Source: a virus | DNA length: 64,000 nt | Strand: one strand, 5' to 3' | IMG/VR virus record: IMGVR_UViG_3300042691_055965 | Location: 124,001 to 188,000 of that record | In this document: positions 1 through 7,655 of the stretch, piece after piece | How the letters are laid out: every line of letters begins with the position of its first letter | How positions within the stretch are numbered: position 1 is the stretch's first letter | Translations under genes and position numbers: made by a program | The notes under the pieces: model-generated | Told to the model about the DNA's origin: nothing | What the model saw: only the letters and a program-made list of their open reading frames with translations | The model's database searches: none

Positions 1-600
1 TTGCCAATTTATTTTAAGTGATGCGGGACAAATAATTAAAATTTTCTTTGCTCCTGATTCAAGAGCAGATATAATTGTTGATGTTGTTTTACCAAGTCCC
101 ATGTCATCTGCCAAAATAAACTTTTTGTTACCTACCAATTTTTGAATGGCTTCTTTTTGGTGTTCCATTGGAAGTCTATGGTTATACTTTCCGTAATCGA
201 CAACAACGTTTTTAACTTCATTGTCTTTTATTAATGCCGACTTTGGTAACCAAAAATCATGAATAGTTTCACCACTCCAAATTTTTCCCCAAATATGATA
301 TGATTTGTCTTTTTCTACCAACAATTTTTCAACATATATTTCTGTTGGTTCTTTTGTATACATTTTATCTTCTTTAAGTTTTTTTCCAAAATAAGAATCT
401 AACTTAACCCATTTTTTTGCAACTTTCGGGGTTGTATTTTGATAGTTGATAATATACTCAGCTTGACTTCTTGTGGGAGTAAAAGACTTACTATTTAGTT
501 TTTTGTTCTTAAGATTCAATATAAAATTATTAGACCCATTATAGTCTTCTAATATTTCTAATGATTTTTTTTCTGGTGTAGATGATACTAATTCTTCCAT
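1..600 (-). CDS. SNF2-family DNA helicase/ATPase, N-terminal part (runs off left edge)
   Basis: This leftward gene is open at the window edge; the first 200 codons are visible from an ATG at 600. About 160 residues in is a Walker A region, LADDMGLGKT, followed by KKILIICPASLKINWQ. That is the signature of superfamily 2 SNF2/RapA-type helicases (motif I DMGLGKT, motif Ia CPxSLxxNW). Known relatives remodel or branch-migrate DNA; phage versions are compared with T4 UvsW, but the exact role here is inference. The roughly 150 residues before motif I are not recognised. The gene is divergent from the structural gene at 659, and a TATTTATA box in its own orientation lies 5 nt before the ATG. The catalytic half is outside the window. 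Confidence 0.85.
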   Translation of the reverse strand, partial: MEELVSSTPEKKSLEILEDYNGSNNFILNLKNKKLNSKSFTPTRSQAEYIINYQNTTPKVAKKWVKLDSYFGKKLKEDKMYTKEPTEIYVEKLLVEKDKSYHIWGKIWSGETIHDFWLPKSALIKDNEVKNVVVDYGKYNHRLPMEHQKEAIQKLVGNKKFILADDMGLGKTTSTIISALESGAKKILIICPASLKINWQ

Positions 601-605
601 TGCAC

Positions 606-613
606 TATAAATA
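606..613 (-). promoter_or_regulatory. TATTTATA box (putative phage promoter) for the helicase
   Basis: TATTTATA reads on the minus strand and ends 5 nt before the helicase ATG at 600. It is half of a divergent pair with the box at 648-655. Promoter function is inferred from recurrence. Confidence 0.5.
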
Positions 614-647
614 AAAATAGTAAATTCTAATAAATAATCAATTAAAG

Positions 648-655
648 TATTTATA
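648..655 (+). promoter_or_regulatory. TATTTATA box (putative phage promoter) for the neck gene
   Basis: TATTTATA reads on the plus strand, 3 nt before the ATG at 659. With such a short gap the transcript would be nearly leaderless if this is the core promoter. It is the divergent partner of 606-613. Confidence 0.5.
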
Positions 656-658
656 GAT

Positions 659-1174
659 ATGGCACAAAATAAAGTTCCAATTACAAGATTAAATAAATTT
701 TTTTCAGAAGAAGATTTCAATTTGGATATTGAAATGGGTTCTGAATGGTTGCATGGTGATATGAATTTTACACTTGTGTTGTATAGGGTTGATAGACAAA
801 AAACAGATAAAGATGATGTTTATGGTGAAACAACGGAAGACGGTATACAATTTTTACCACCTGTCGAATTTAAAGGATTAGTAAAAATAGAAGCACCAAC
901 TAATGTCGACTTGGGTACTTCTAAACTTGCTCAATCAGAACCAGGTAATTTGACAGTCAGTGTTTACCAAAGTTATTTAGATGACATGAACATAGAAATA
1001 TCATTTGGTGATTATATTGGTTATTACGAAACGGAAGATTTTGTAAGATTTTATTCTGTTGTAAATGACGGAAGGGTGTTTGGTGATAATAAGCACACAT
1101 ATGGTGGATACAAAAGATTTTATAGAACAATCACGGCATCACCTGTTAACACAAATGAATTCAAAGGATTATAA
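659..1174 (+). CDS. Putative neck / head-tail connector protein
   Basis: A 171-aa soluble protein without signal peptide or membrane segment. It opens the rightward structural cluster, 2 nt before a gp15-like gene that in turn precedes the sheath. In T4 this position is held by neck proteins gp13/gp14. The central part (LYRVDR near residue 41, VYGE, FLPPVEFKG) and the C-terminal half (GDYIGYYE, FYSVVNDGRV near residue 132) look like a beta-rich connector protein. I recognise the pattern only loosely, so the neck assignment is inferred mainly from gene order. A head-completion or tail-terminator role is the main alternative. Confidence 0.5.
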   Translation: MAQNKVPITRLNKFFSEEDFNLDIEMGSEWLHGDMNFTLVLYRVDRQKTDKDDVYGETTEDGIQFLPPVEFKGLVKIEAPTNVDLGTSKLAQSEPGNLTVSVYQSYLDDMNIEISFGDYIGYYETEDFVRFYSVVNDGRVFGDNKHTYGGYKRFYRTITASPVNTNEFKGL

Positions 1175-1176
1175 TA

Positions 1177-2406
1177 ATGGCTTTACCAAAAAAAATAAAA
1201 AAAACTTTACCTTTGATTCCTACCAAAACTGGTAAGGAACGTAGGGAAGAATTACTTCAAGACATAACAAAAGATGGGACTTATCTTCCAAAAGGGGTTT
1301 TACATGCCGACTTGGATAAAGGAATGTTAGATTTTGTTAAAGATAAACTTGAGCTTGTGGTTGACAAAAAAAAAGTCCCAACAATAGATAGAATCATTAC
1401 CAACCAAAGTTGGGCACAATTTACACAAACTTGGGATTTTCAAGATTTAGATAAAAACATAACGTTACCTTTTATCACAACATTAAGGGCTCCCGAAGTA
1501 AAGTACGGTACAAATAATGCGGGTAGAGCAAACATACCTGAAAGACGACAATTTTTTTATTATACAGTACCCACTTGGGACGGACAAAGAAAAGGTGCTG
1601 ATGTTTATAAAATACCACAACCAATCCCTGTGGACTTAACCTTTACGGTTAAATTATTTTGTAATAGAATGCGTGAAGTCAATGAGTTCAACAAAATTTT
1701 GATGAGGACTTTCACATCTAAACAAGCTTACACACAAATAAAAGGACATTATATTCCATTAACGTTAGAAGATGTTAGTGATGAATCTGCTAAAGAATTA
1801 GAAAAAAGGAAATATTATATTGCAAGTTATAAGATTTTGATGATGGGACTTTTAATTGATGAAGAAGAATTTGAAGTTACACCAGCAATTTCAAGGCAAC
1901 TAACGTTGTTTGAATTTACAACAAACAATAGAAAAAAACGTGCAGTAATTGAACCGTCAAATCCAACAAACTTCGATTTAGATTTTACATTCGTAACAGG
2001 GAACACACAACTTACTGAAGTTTTTAGATATGATGCTGATATTGTTGTTGATAGTATCGTGAATTTAGATAACTGTTATTCAGTAACATATTCTTCAATA
2101 ACAAATAACACCCTAACGTACACTGATTGTTCAGGTGTTATCACTACAGTCCCAACCAATTCAGGTGATACTAATACTATATGTGTAAAATCAGCAACAG
2201 CACCAACATTCACGGTTTCATCGGGTGGAACAATTACTGAAGGGGTGTCTTGTGCTTCAAGTTATTCTGTGTATATAAACAACAATTATATTGGAGATAA
2301 TGTTCCTGTGATACAAATTAGTAGTGGTGATACCTTAAAAATAATTGCTTACAAAAATAACCCATCTGAAGTTTCGATTATTAAAACTAAAGTGTCACTT
2401 ATTTAA
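1177..2406 (+). CDS. Putative tail terminator / proximal sheath stabiliser (gp15-like) with extra C-terminal domain
   Basis: A 409-aa protein starting 2 nt after the neck gene and lying upstream of the sheath, the position of T4 gp15 (272 aa), which caps the tail tube and sheath. The core (residues about 70-250) has PQPIPVDLTFTVKLFCNR at 148-165 followed by a helix with FNKILMRTF, similar in layout to gp15-type proteins; this is judged by eye. From about residue 270 the chain is different: Ser/Thr-rich, with six cysteines (DNCYSV, YTDCSG, NTICVK, GVSCA among them), and looks like an appended beta domain. That extension explains the extra length. The assignment is moderate and rests on order plus weak similarity. 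Confidence 0.5.
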   Translation: MALPKKIKKTLPLIPTKTGKERREELLQDITKDGTYLPKGVLHADLDKGMLDFVKDKLELVVDKKKVPTIDRIITNQSWAQFTQTWDFQDLDKNITLPFITTLRAPEVKYGTNNAGRANIPERRQFFYYTVPTWDGQRKGADVYKIPQPIPVDLTFTVKLFCNRMREVNEFNKILMRTFTSKQAYTQIKGHYIPLTLEDVSDESAKELEKRKYYIASYKILMMGLLIDEEEFEVTPAISRQLTLFEFTTNNRKKRAVIEPSNPTNFDLDFTFVTGNTQLTEVFRYDADIVVDSIVNLDNCYSVTYSSITNNTLTYTDCSGVITTVPTNSGDTNTICVKSATAPTFTVSSGGTITEGVSCASSYSVYINNNYIGDNVPVIQISSGDTLKIIAYKNNPSEVSIIKTKVSLI

Positions 2407-2556
2407 TTATTCACCATACAAGTCTTTTGGTTTTTCACAAGTTTTTCTTATAAGACTTTCTATAAATTTGTGAATTTTTAATCCTTTTGCTTCGCAGTAT
2501 TTTTTTAACATAAAATGACTTTCTTCTGAAATCTTTATATTTTTAATTTTTTTCAT
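2407..2556 (-). CDS. Small ribbon-helix-helix-like protein (49 aa)
   Basis: A short minus-strand gene between two rightward virion genes. It starts at an ATG at 2556, and its stop codon abuts the stop of the gp15-like gene (2404-2406). The protein begins MKKIKNIKISEESHFMLKKY and continues with a helix containing KFIESLIRK. A basic strand followed by two helices is what Arc/MetJ/ParG-type DNA-binding proteins look like, so a small repressor or regulator is plausible but unproven. A TATTTATT box in its own orientation lies 3 nt upstream, which argues that it is a real gene. No zinc or catalytic residues are evident. Confidence 0.55.
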   Translation of the reverse strand: MKKIKNIKISEESHFMLKKYCEAKGLKIHKFIESLIRKTCEKPKDLYGE

Positions 2557-2559
2557 ATT

Positions 2560-2567
2560 AATAAATA
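2560..2567 (-). promoter_or_regulatory. TATTTATT box for the minus-strand RHH-like gene
   Basis: TATTTATT on the minus strand, 3 nt before the ATG at 2556. Same orientation relative to its gene as the plus-strand boxes. Confidence 0.45.
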
Positions 2568-2653
2568 TTTTTTAAGGTAGAAAAAAGGTAGAATTTTTTC
2601 ATACTATATGTCCTAATAAAATAATCAACAAAGTTTTTTACAGATTTTGAACA

Positions 2654-2661
2654 TATTTATA
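2654..2661 (+). promoter_or_regulatory. TATTTATA box upstream of the sheath gene
   Basis: TATTTATA 32 nt before the sheath ATG at 2694, with an AT-only leader. It lies in the 137-nt non-coding stretch between the minus-strand gene and the sheath gene. Confidence 0.45.
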
Positions 2662-2693
2662 TAGTAAAATAAATCTATATATAAATTTTAAAA

Positions 2694-5600
2694 ATGGCAT
2701 CTACAAACAAAGTATTCGTTTCGCCTGGAGTTTATACTTCAGAAAGAGATTTAACTTTTGTTGCCCAAAGTGTGGGGGTAACTACATTGGGGATTGTTGG
2801 TGAAACCTTACAGGGTCCAGCCTTCGAACCTATTTTCATAACTAATTTCGACGAATATCAAGTATATTTCGGTGGAACAAGTCCTGAAAAATTCACAAAC
2901 ACACAAATACCTAAATACGAAACATCTTATATTGCAAAAGCGTATTTGCAACAATCAAATCAATTATTTGTTACAAGAGTTTTAGGTTTGTCAGGTTATG
3001 ACGCTGGACCGTCTTGGTCAATTACAACTATTGGTAATGTTGATCCAGGAACTATTGGTTTATCTGCAAATACATCAGGTGTACAAATCGTTAACTTTAC
3101 TGGAACTACAGGCGGAAGTTCTAACGTTGTTATTACAGGTACATTACCATCTCTTATTTCATCAGATTTTTACAATCCATACACTACATTCAACGGGGGT
3201 ACATCTTCTTTGAATGCTAATTTCCAATCGTTTATTGCAAACGAAATCGTTTACCAATCAACCGCATCTTTAAATGCTCAATCAGGTACAACCGCATTAT
3301 TTTGGGGTACAGTAAGTGATGCGACTTTTAACTCTGTTACAGGTGCAACAATTGGTGCAGGATTAAGTGCGTATTCAGAAACTTTTGGTGTAAGTAATGT
3401 ATTATTATCTCAAGCAAATTTATCAGCAACAACAAACGATCCTTGGTACTACGCATTATTTGACTATTCACAAGTTGCAAGTGTTGGTTCTTACGATGGT
3501 TATGGTTTTGGTACTACTTTAGGAGCAATCAATTCTATCGGTGTTGGTTCTTATTCAGGTTATTGTATTATTTCAGGTACAACATATTCAGGTACACCGT
3601 ATTCAGGTTGGGATGATTTAGTTATTGCAACTTTAAGAAGTAGAGGTATCACTAACTATTCTTCAACACAACACGGGCCATTGTATCAAGTTACAGGTAT
3701 AACCGATGTTCAAATGGTTTGTACTGGTTCATATTCGGCGGTAACTAAAGACCCATATGCAACATTTGTTGTAAGTGGTATTACAAAAGATGCTGATACG
3801 TTCACTTTTGAAACATCATTGTTAAGTACGGATACTGAATATCTTTCTAAAGTATTTGGAAGAAGTAACTTTGGTAAAGATAGAACTGAAGTTCCTTTAT
3901 TTGTTGAAGAAGTTTATTCAAGTTTATTATTGAACGGATACAGACAAGGTAAGGTACGAGGTTTGAATTGTGATTTAATCGAATTGGATAGTGCGGTTTC
4001 ACAAGCATCAGGTTCAATAGGTTTTTATTTAGAACAATATCAAACACCAGAAACCCCTTATTTGGTTTCTGAACTTCGTGGTAATAAAGTTTATAAGTTA
4101 TTTAAGTTCAAACTTATTTCTGATGGAAATGCTGCAAACAGACTTGTTAAGATTTCAATTGGAAACGTTTCTTTTAACAATGGAACATTTGATGTATTTG
4201 TCAGAGACTTCTATGACAACGATCAAAACGTAAGAGTTATCGAAAGTTTCACGAATTGTTCATTAAATCCATCTTTGAATAATTATGTAGCAAACAAAAT
4301 AGGTACAGCTAATGGTGAATACAACTTAAATTCTAAATACATAATGTTAGAAATGAGTGATGAAGCACCTGAAGATGCACTTCCTTGTGGATTTGAAGGT
4401 TACATTATGAGAAACTATAATCAAGCACAACCACCATTTATAGTTTACAAAACAAGATACTTACAACCTGGTGACGTTATTTACAACCCACCATTTGGTT
4501 CTACAAGTGGAGCTGATAATCCTGTTATTTCAAACGGTGAAAACCCAAGAAAGGCATACTTAGGTATATCTAATATTACTGGTGTTGACTATGATTATTT
4601 TGAATACAAAGGTAAACAATTACCTGCTAATTTAGAAACTGATACTACAGGTCCAAGTTGGACTTATCAAATCAAAGGGTTCCACATGGATAGTGGGGCA
4701 ACTGTGGTAACTATGTTTGATACATTAACATCAGCAACTACACAAGCGTTTGAAGTAGGTGCTGGAAGTTTTAATTCAGAACCAACTGATCCTGATAACC
4801 CTTATTACAGATTGAACACACGTAAATTTACTTTGTATCCTTATGGTGGTTTCGATGGATGGGATATCTATAGAGAATATAGAACAAACAGTGACACATA
4901 TGCTCTTGGACAAACAGGTTATAAATATGGTGCGGCACCATCATCACAATTCCCTACAGCAACAGGATGGGGAGCGTTCAAACAAATTTCAGGTCCTAAT
5001 CAAGAAGTGTGGGCAAATACTGACTATTACGCATACAAATGGGGACAAACAACTTTTGCTAACCCTGAAGCGGTAAACATTAACGTATTTACAACACCTG
5101 GTATTGATTATGTTAACAACTCAAATCTTGTTGAAGATGCGATTGATATGGTTGAAACAGATAGAGCGGATTCAATTTACATATGTACTACACCTGATTT
5201 CAACTTGTTCTTACCAACATTTAGTGATGTAACAGAAGGTTTAATTTATCCACAAGAAGCGGTAGACAACCTTGAAGAAACAGGAATTGATTCAAACTAT
5301 ACAGCAACCTATTATCCTTGGGTATTGACAAGGGATTCAGTTAATAACACACAGATTTATTTACCAGCAACTGCTGAAGTAACTAAAAACTTGGCGTTGA
5401 CTGATAACATTGCATTCCCTTGGTTCGCATCTGCAGGTTACACAAGAGGTTTAGTAAATTCAATTAAAGCTCGTAAGAAGTTAACACAAGAAGATAGAGA
5501 TACTTTATATAAAGGAAGAATCAATCCAATTGCTACTTTTTCTGATGTGGGTACAGTAATTTGGGGTAACAAAACTTTACAAATTAGAGAGTCTGCTCTT

Positions 5601-5912
5601 GACAGAATTAATGTTAGAAGATTGTTGTTACAAGCAAGAAAACTAATTTCAGCAGTAGCAGTAAGATTACTATTCGAACAAAACGATGATAAAGTAAGAC
5701 AAGACTTCTTGGATTCTGTAAACCCAATTTTGGATTCAATTAGAAGAGATAGAGGTTTAATTGACTTTAGAGTAACTGTTTCTAACACACCTGAAGATTT
5801 AGATTCAAATACATTGACAGGTAAAATCTTCTTAAAACCAACAAGAGCGTTAGAATACATTGACATCGAGTTTGTGATTACACCAACAGGAGCATCATTT
5901 GATGACGTTTAA
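2694..5912 (+). CDS. Contractile tail sheath protein (gp18-like), enlarged
   Basis: A 1072-aa sheath subunit that polymerises around the tail tube and contracts during DNA injection. The N-terminus (VFVSPGVYTSERD, residues about 7-19) matches the SPGVY start typical of sheath proteins. The C-terminus (DRGLIDFRVTVSNTPEDLD, then LKPTRALEYIDIEFVIT) matches the conserved C-terminal handshake region. T4 gp18 has 659 residues; the extra length is mainly a Ser/Thr/Gly-rich stretch at about residues 105-370, probably a surface-exposed inserted domain. A strong hairpin terminator follows the stop. The sheath call is firm; the nature of the insertion is inference. Confidence 0.93.
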   Translation: MASTNKVFVSPGVYTSERDLTFVAQSVGVTTLGIVGETLQGPAFEPIFITNFDEYQVYFGGTSPEKFTNTQIPKYETSYIAKAYLQQSNQLFVTRVLGLSGYDAGPSWSITTIGNVDPGTIGLSANTSGVQIVNFTGTTGGSSNVVITGTLPSLISSDFYNPYTTFNGGTSSLNANFQSFIANEIVYQSTASLNAQSGTTALFWGTVSDATFNSVTGATIGAGLSAYSETFGVSNVLLSQANLSATTNDPWYYALFDYSQVASVGSYDGYGFGTTLGAINSIGVGSYSGYCIISGTTYSGTPYSGWDDLVIATLRSRGITNYSSTQHGPLYQVTGITDVQMVCTGSYSAVTKDPYATFVVSGITKDADTFTFETSLLSTDTEYLSKVFGRSNFGKDRTEVPLFVEEVYSSLLLNGYRQGKVRGLNCDLIELDSAVSQASGSIGFYLEQYQTPETPYLVSELRGNKVYKLFKFKLISDGNAANRLVKISIGNVSFNNGTFDVFVRDFYDNDQNVRVIESFTNCSLNPSLNNYVANKIGTANGEYNLNSKYIMLEMSDEAPEDALPCGFEGYIMRNYNQAQPPFIVYKTRYLQPGDVIYNPPFGSTSGADNPVISNGENPRKAYLGISNITGVDYDYFEYKGKQLPANLETDTTGPSWTYQIKGFHMDSGATVVTMFDTLTSATTQAFEVGAGSFNSEPTDPDNPYYRLNTRKFTLYPYGGFDGWDIYREYRTNSDTYALGQTGYKYGAAPSSQFPTATGWGAFKQISGPNQEVWANTDYYAYKWGQTTFANPEAVNINVFTTPGIDYVNNSNLVEDAIDMVETDRADSIYICTTPDFNLFLPTFSDVTEGLIYPQEAVDNLEETGIDSNYTATYYPWVLTRDSVNNTQIYLPATAEVTKNLALTDNIAFPWFASAGYTRGLVNSIKARKKLTQEDRDTLYKGRINPIATFSDVGTVIWGNKTLQIRESALDRINVRRLLLQARKLISAVAVRLLFEQNDDKVRQDFLDSVNPILDSIRRDRGLIDFRVTVSNTPEDLDSNTLTGKIFLKPTRALEYIDIEFVITPTGASFDDV

Positions 5913-5919
5913 TAAAAAA

Positions 5920-5937
5920 GGGGGTAGAAATACCCCC
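5920..5937 (+). terminator. Intrinsic terminator after the sheath gene
   Basis: A 7-bp stem GGGGGTA / TACCCCC with a GAAA loop, followed by an AT-rich T-containing tract. It starts 8 nt after the sheath stop codon. Confidence 0.8.
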
Positions 5938-5962
5938 ATAATTTATTTTTTATTTAATAGAT

Positions 5963-6100
5963 ATGAAAATTGAAAAAAAAATCATTAAGGAAAGTTTAAA
6001 TGATAAAACAATTCACGTAAAAACATTTTCTAAAAATAAACAAAACATAGTTATTTCAGAAAAACAACTTGAAAAGTTATTGGAAAATCTTCAAAAGTGA
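5963..6100 (+). CDS. Small lysine-rich protein (45 aa), unknown
   Basis: ATG at 5963, stop TGA at 6098-6100, with the stop overlapping the ATG of the next gene (TGATG), which suggests translational coupling. The product starts MKIEKKIIKES and ends with a predicted amphipathic helix (ISEKQLEKLLENLQK). It lies just after the sheath terminator, with TATTTAAT as a weak promoter-like box at 5951-5958. I do not recognise the family. Coupling to the HAD-like gene is the only functional hint. Confidence 0.5.
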   Translation: MKIEKKIIKESLNDKTIHVKTFSKNKQNIVISEKQLEKLLENLQK

Positions 6101-6978
6101 TGGATATTAGAAAACATATTTTGGAATACCACAAGAAAAAAATTACAGAGGGATTCACGTCTGAAGGTGAACCTGATACAAAATATTATGCTTTTGATTG
6201 GGACGACAACATTATGTTTATGCCAACGAAAATAATGGTTCTTTCCGACAACGATGAAGAAATAGGAATGTCTACCGAAGATTTCGCAGAACACCGACAT
6301 CAAATAGGTAGTGAACCTTTTGAATATAAGGGGGCAACTATTGTGAATTATGCACCTAATCCATTTAGATATTTTGGTGTAGAAGGTGACAAAAGATTTA
6401 TTATTGATTGTATGACAGCACCTGTCGGTCCTTCGTGGAATGATTTTGTGGAATGCATCAATGGAGGTTCAATATTTGCAATTATAACAGCAAGAGGACA
6501 TACACCTTCAGTGTTAAAAGAAGCAGTTAAAAATCTAATTGTGTCCAACAAAAATGGAGTCAACTACAAAGAAGTGATAGAAAACCTTAAAAAGTATGAA
6601 CAAATAATAAATCAGTCTGAATCAGTAAATGAGCAAGTTGACATAAATTTCAACGGAAAAGAATTGTTAGAAAGTTATTTAGATAGGTGTATGTTTGCTC
6701 CTGTTTCTTATGGTGAAGGAAGTGCATCTAATCCTGAAGAAGGAAAAATCAAAGCAATGAGAAAATTTATTACATATTGTAAAGAATTGGCAAATATGAT
6801 TAAAAAACCAGGAAAGTTCAAAAATGATGTTGTTAACGATGAAATTATCCCATTTATAGGTTTTTCAGACGACGATCCAAGAAATATAGAAAAAATGTCA
6901 CAATTTTTAGAAAAGGAATATTCAGATAAACCAGTAAGAACATATTTAACTAAAGGAGGTACTAAAGAAGAAATATAA
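6100..6978 (+). CDS. HAD-superfamily hydrolase / phosphatase-like protein
   Basis: A 292-aa protein from ATG 6100; a GTG one codon earlier is possible, but the TGATG junction favours 6100. HAD motif I is FDWDDN with Asp33 and Asp35. Motif II is IITARG, whose Thr is conserved in the family. A lysine in EEGKIKAM may serve as motif III, and FSDDDPRNIE near the C-terminus is motif IV. The family transfers phosphoryl groups through the first Asp. An insertion between motifs II and IV (about residues 150-215) forms a cap-like region. It sits between sheath and tube genes, so it may act in virion assembly or be a passenger enzyme; the substrate is unknown. Confidence 0.75.
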   Translation: MDIRKHILEYHKKKITEGFTSEGEPDTKYYAFDWDDNIMFMPTKIMVLSDNDEEIGMSTEDFAEHRHQIGSEPFEYKGATIVNYAPNPFRYFGVEGDKRFIIDCMTAPVGPSWNDFVECINGGSIFAIITARGHTPSVLKEAVKNLIVSNKNGVNYKEVIENLKKYEQIINQSESVNEQVDINFNGKELLESYLDRCMFAPVSYGEGSASNPEEGKIKAMRKFITYCKELANMIKKPGKFKNDVVNDEIIPFIGFSDDDPRNIEKMSQFLEKEYSDKPVRTYLTKGGTKEEI

Positions 6979-7040
6979 CTTATACTAGTAGTATATTTTC
7001 AAAATAGACAAAAGTAAATAGAAAAAAATAAAACAATAAA

Positions 7041-7048
7041 TATTTATC
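7041..7048 (+). promoter_or_regulatory. TATTTATC box upstream of the tail tube gene
   Basis: TATTTATC 29 nt before the ATG at 7078, in an A-rich leader without a Shine-Dalgarno site. Confidence 0.4.
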
Positions 7049-7077
7049 TAATAAATAAAAGACAAAAAAAATAGACA

Positions 7078-7566
7078 ATGGCTGATTTGTTAATGAAAAT
7101 GCCCTTTCAGTATGAACCTAAAAGAGCTAACCGATTTATAATTACTTTCCCAACATCCTTGGGTATCAACTCTTGGTATGTTGAAAGTACGTCACGACCG
7201 AGTATTAAAATAGAATCCAAAGATATTCCTTTCTTAAATACTAAAACTTATGTTGCTAGTACTTTTGAATGGGAAACAATTAATGTAAAGTTTAGAGATC
7301 CAATCGGACCTTCTGCATCACAAGCATTAATGGAATGGGTTCGATTACACGCTGAATCAGTAACAGGACGTATGGGTTATGCTGCTGGTTATAAAAAAGA
7401 TGTTGATTTGGAACTTTTAGACCCAACGGGGGTTGCTGTTGAAAAATGGATTTTACAAGGATGTTTCTTAGAAGGTGTTAAATTTGGTGACTTAGGTTAC
7501 GATAAAGCGGATATCATGACTGTTGATGCTACACTTCGTCCTGACAGATGTATATTAGTTTACTAA
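7078..7566 (+). CDS. Tail tube protein (gp19-like)
   Basis: A 162-aa protein, almost the same length as T4 gp19 (163 aa). It has the expected layout: N-terminal RANRFIITFPTS strand, PSIKIESKDIPFLN, a conserved strand pair ending TFEWETINVKFRDP, a helix with ALMEWVRLH, and a C-terminal TVDATLRPDR strand. It forms stacked hexameric rings of the inner tail tube through which DNA passes. It is transcribed alone between its own TATTTATC box and a strong terminator, which would suit high-level expression. Start chosen at the first ATG. Confidence 0.88.
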   Translation: MADLLMKMPFQYEPKRANRFIITFPTSLGINSWYVESTSRPSIKIESKDIPFLNTKTYVASTFEWETINVKFRDPIGPSASQALMEWVRLHAESVTGRMGYAAGYKKDVDLELLDPTGVAVEKWILQGCFLEGVKFGDLGYDKADIMTVDATLRPDRCILVY

Positions 7567-7584
7567 AACAAAACAAATTTTTTC

Positions 7585-7610
7585 AAAACCCATCTATCAA
7601 GGTGGGTTTT
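7585..7610 (+). terminator. Intrinsic terminator after the tail tube gene
   Basis: A 10-bp stem (AAAACCCATC / GGTGGGTTTT, one T-G wobble) with a 6-nt loop, followed directly by more T residues. Confidence 0.85.
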
Positions 7611-7613
7611 TTG

Positions 7614-7642
7614 TTTACATAAAATTCTTGTAGACTTATACT
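7614..7642 (+). promoter_or_regulatory. Sigma70-like promoter candidate for the gp26-like gene
   Basis: TTTACA, a 17-nt spacer, then TATACT, with the ATG 13 nt further on. The TATTTATA box is absent here. Found by inspection only. Confidence 0.35.
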
Positions 7643-7655
7643 TAAAATAAAAACT

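Noticed and set aside
606-613. Exact T4 late promoter TATAAATA on the plus strand, 45 nt before the neck gene
   Set aside because: The same 8 nt read as TATTTATA on the minus strand, directly before the helicase. Across the window the box in the gene direction is TATTTATA, so the plus-strand reading is probably incidental.
5438-5866. 142-aa minus-strand frame
   Set aside because: Opposite the conserved sheath C-terminus; a shadow.
6981-6995. Palindrome TATACTA-G-TAGTATA after the HAD gene, possible terminator
   Set aside because: AT-only stem with a very small loop and no clear T tract. Could be an operator or chance; not strong enough to list.
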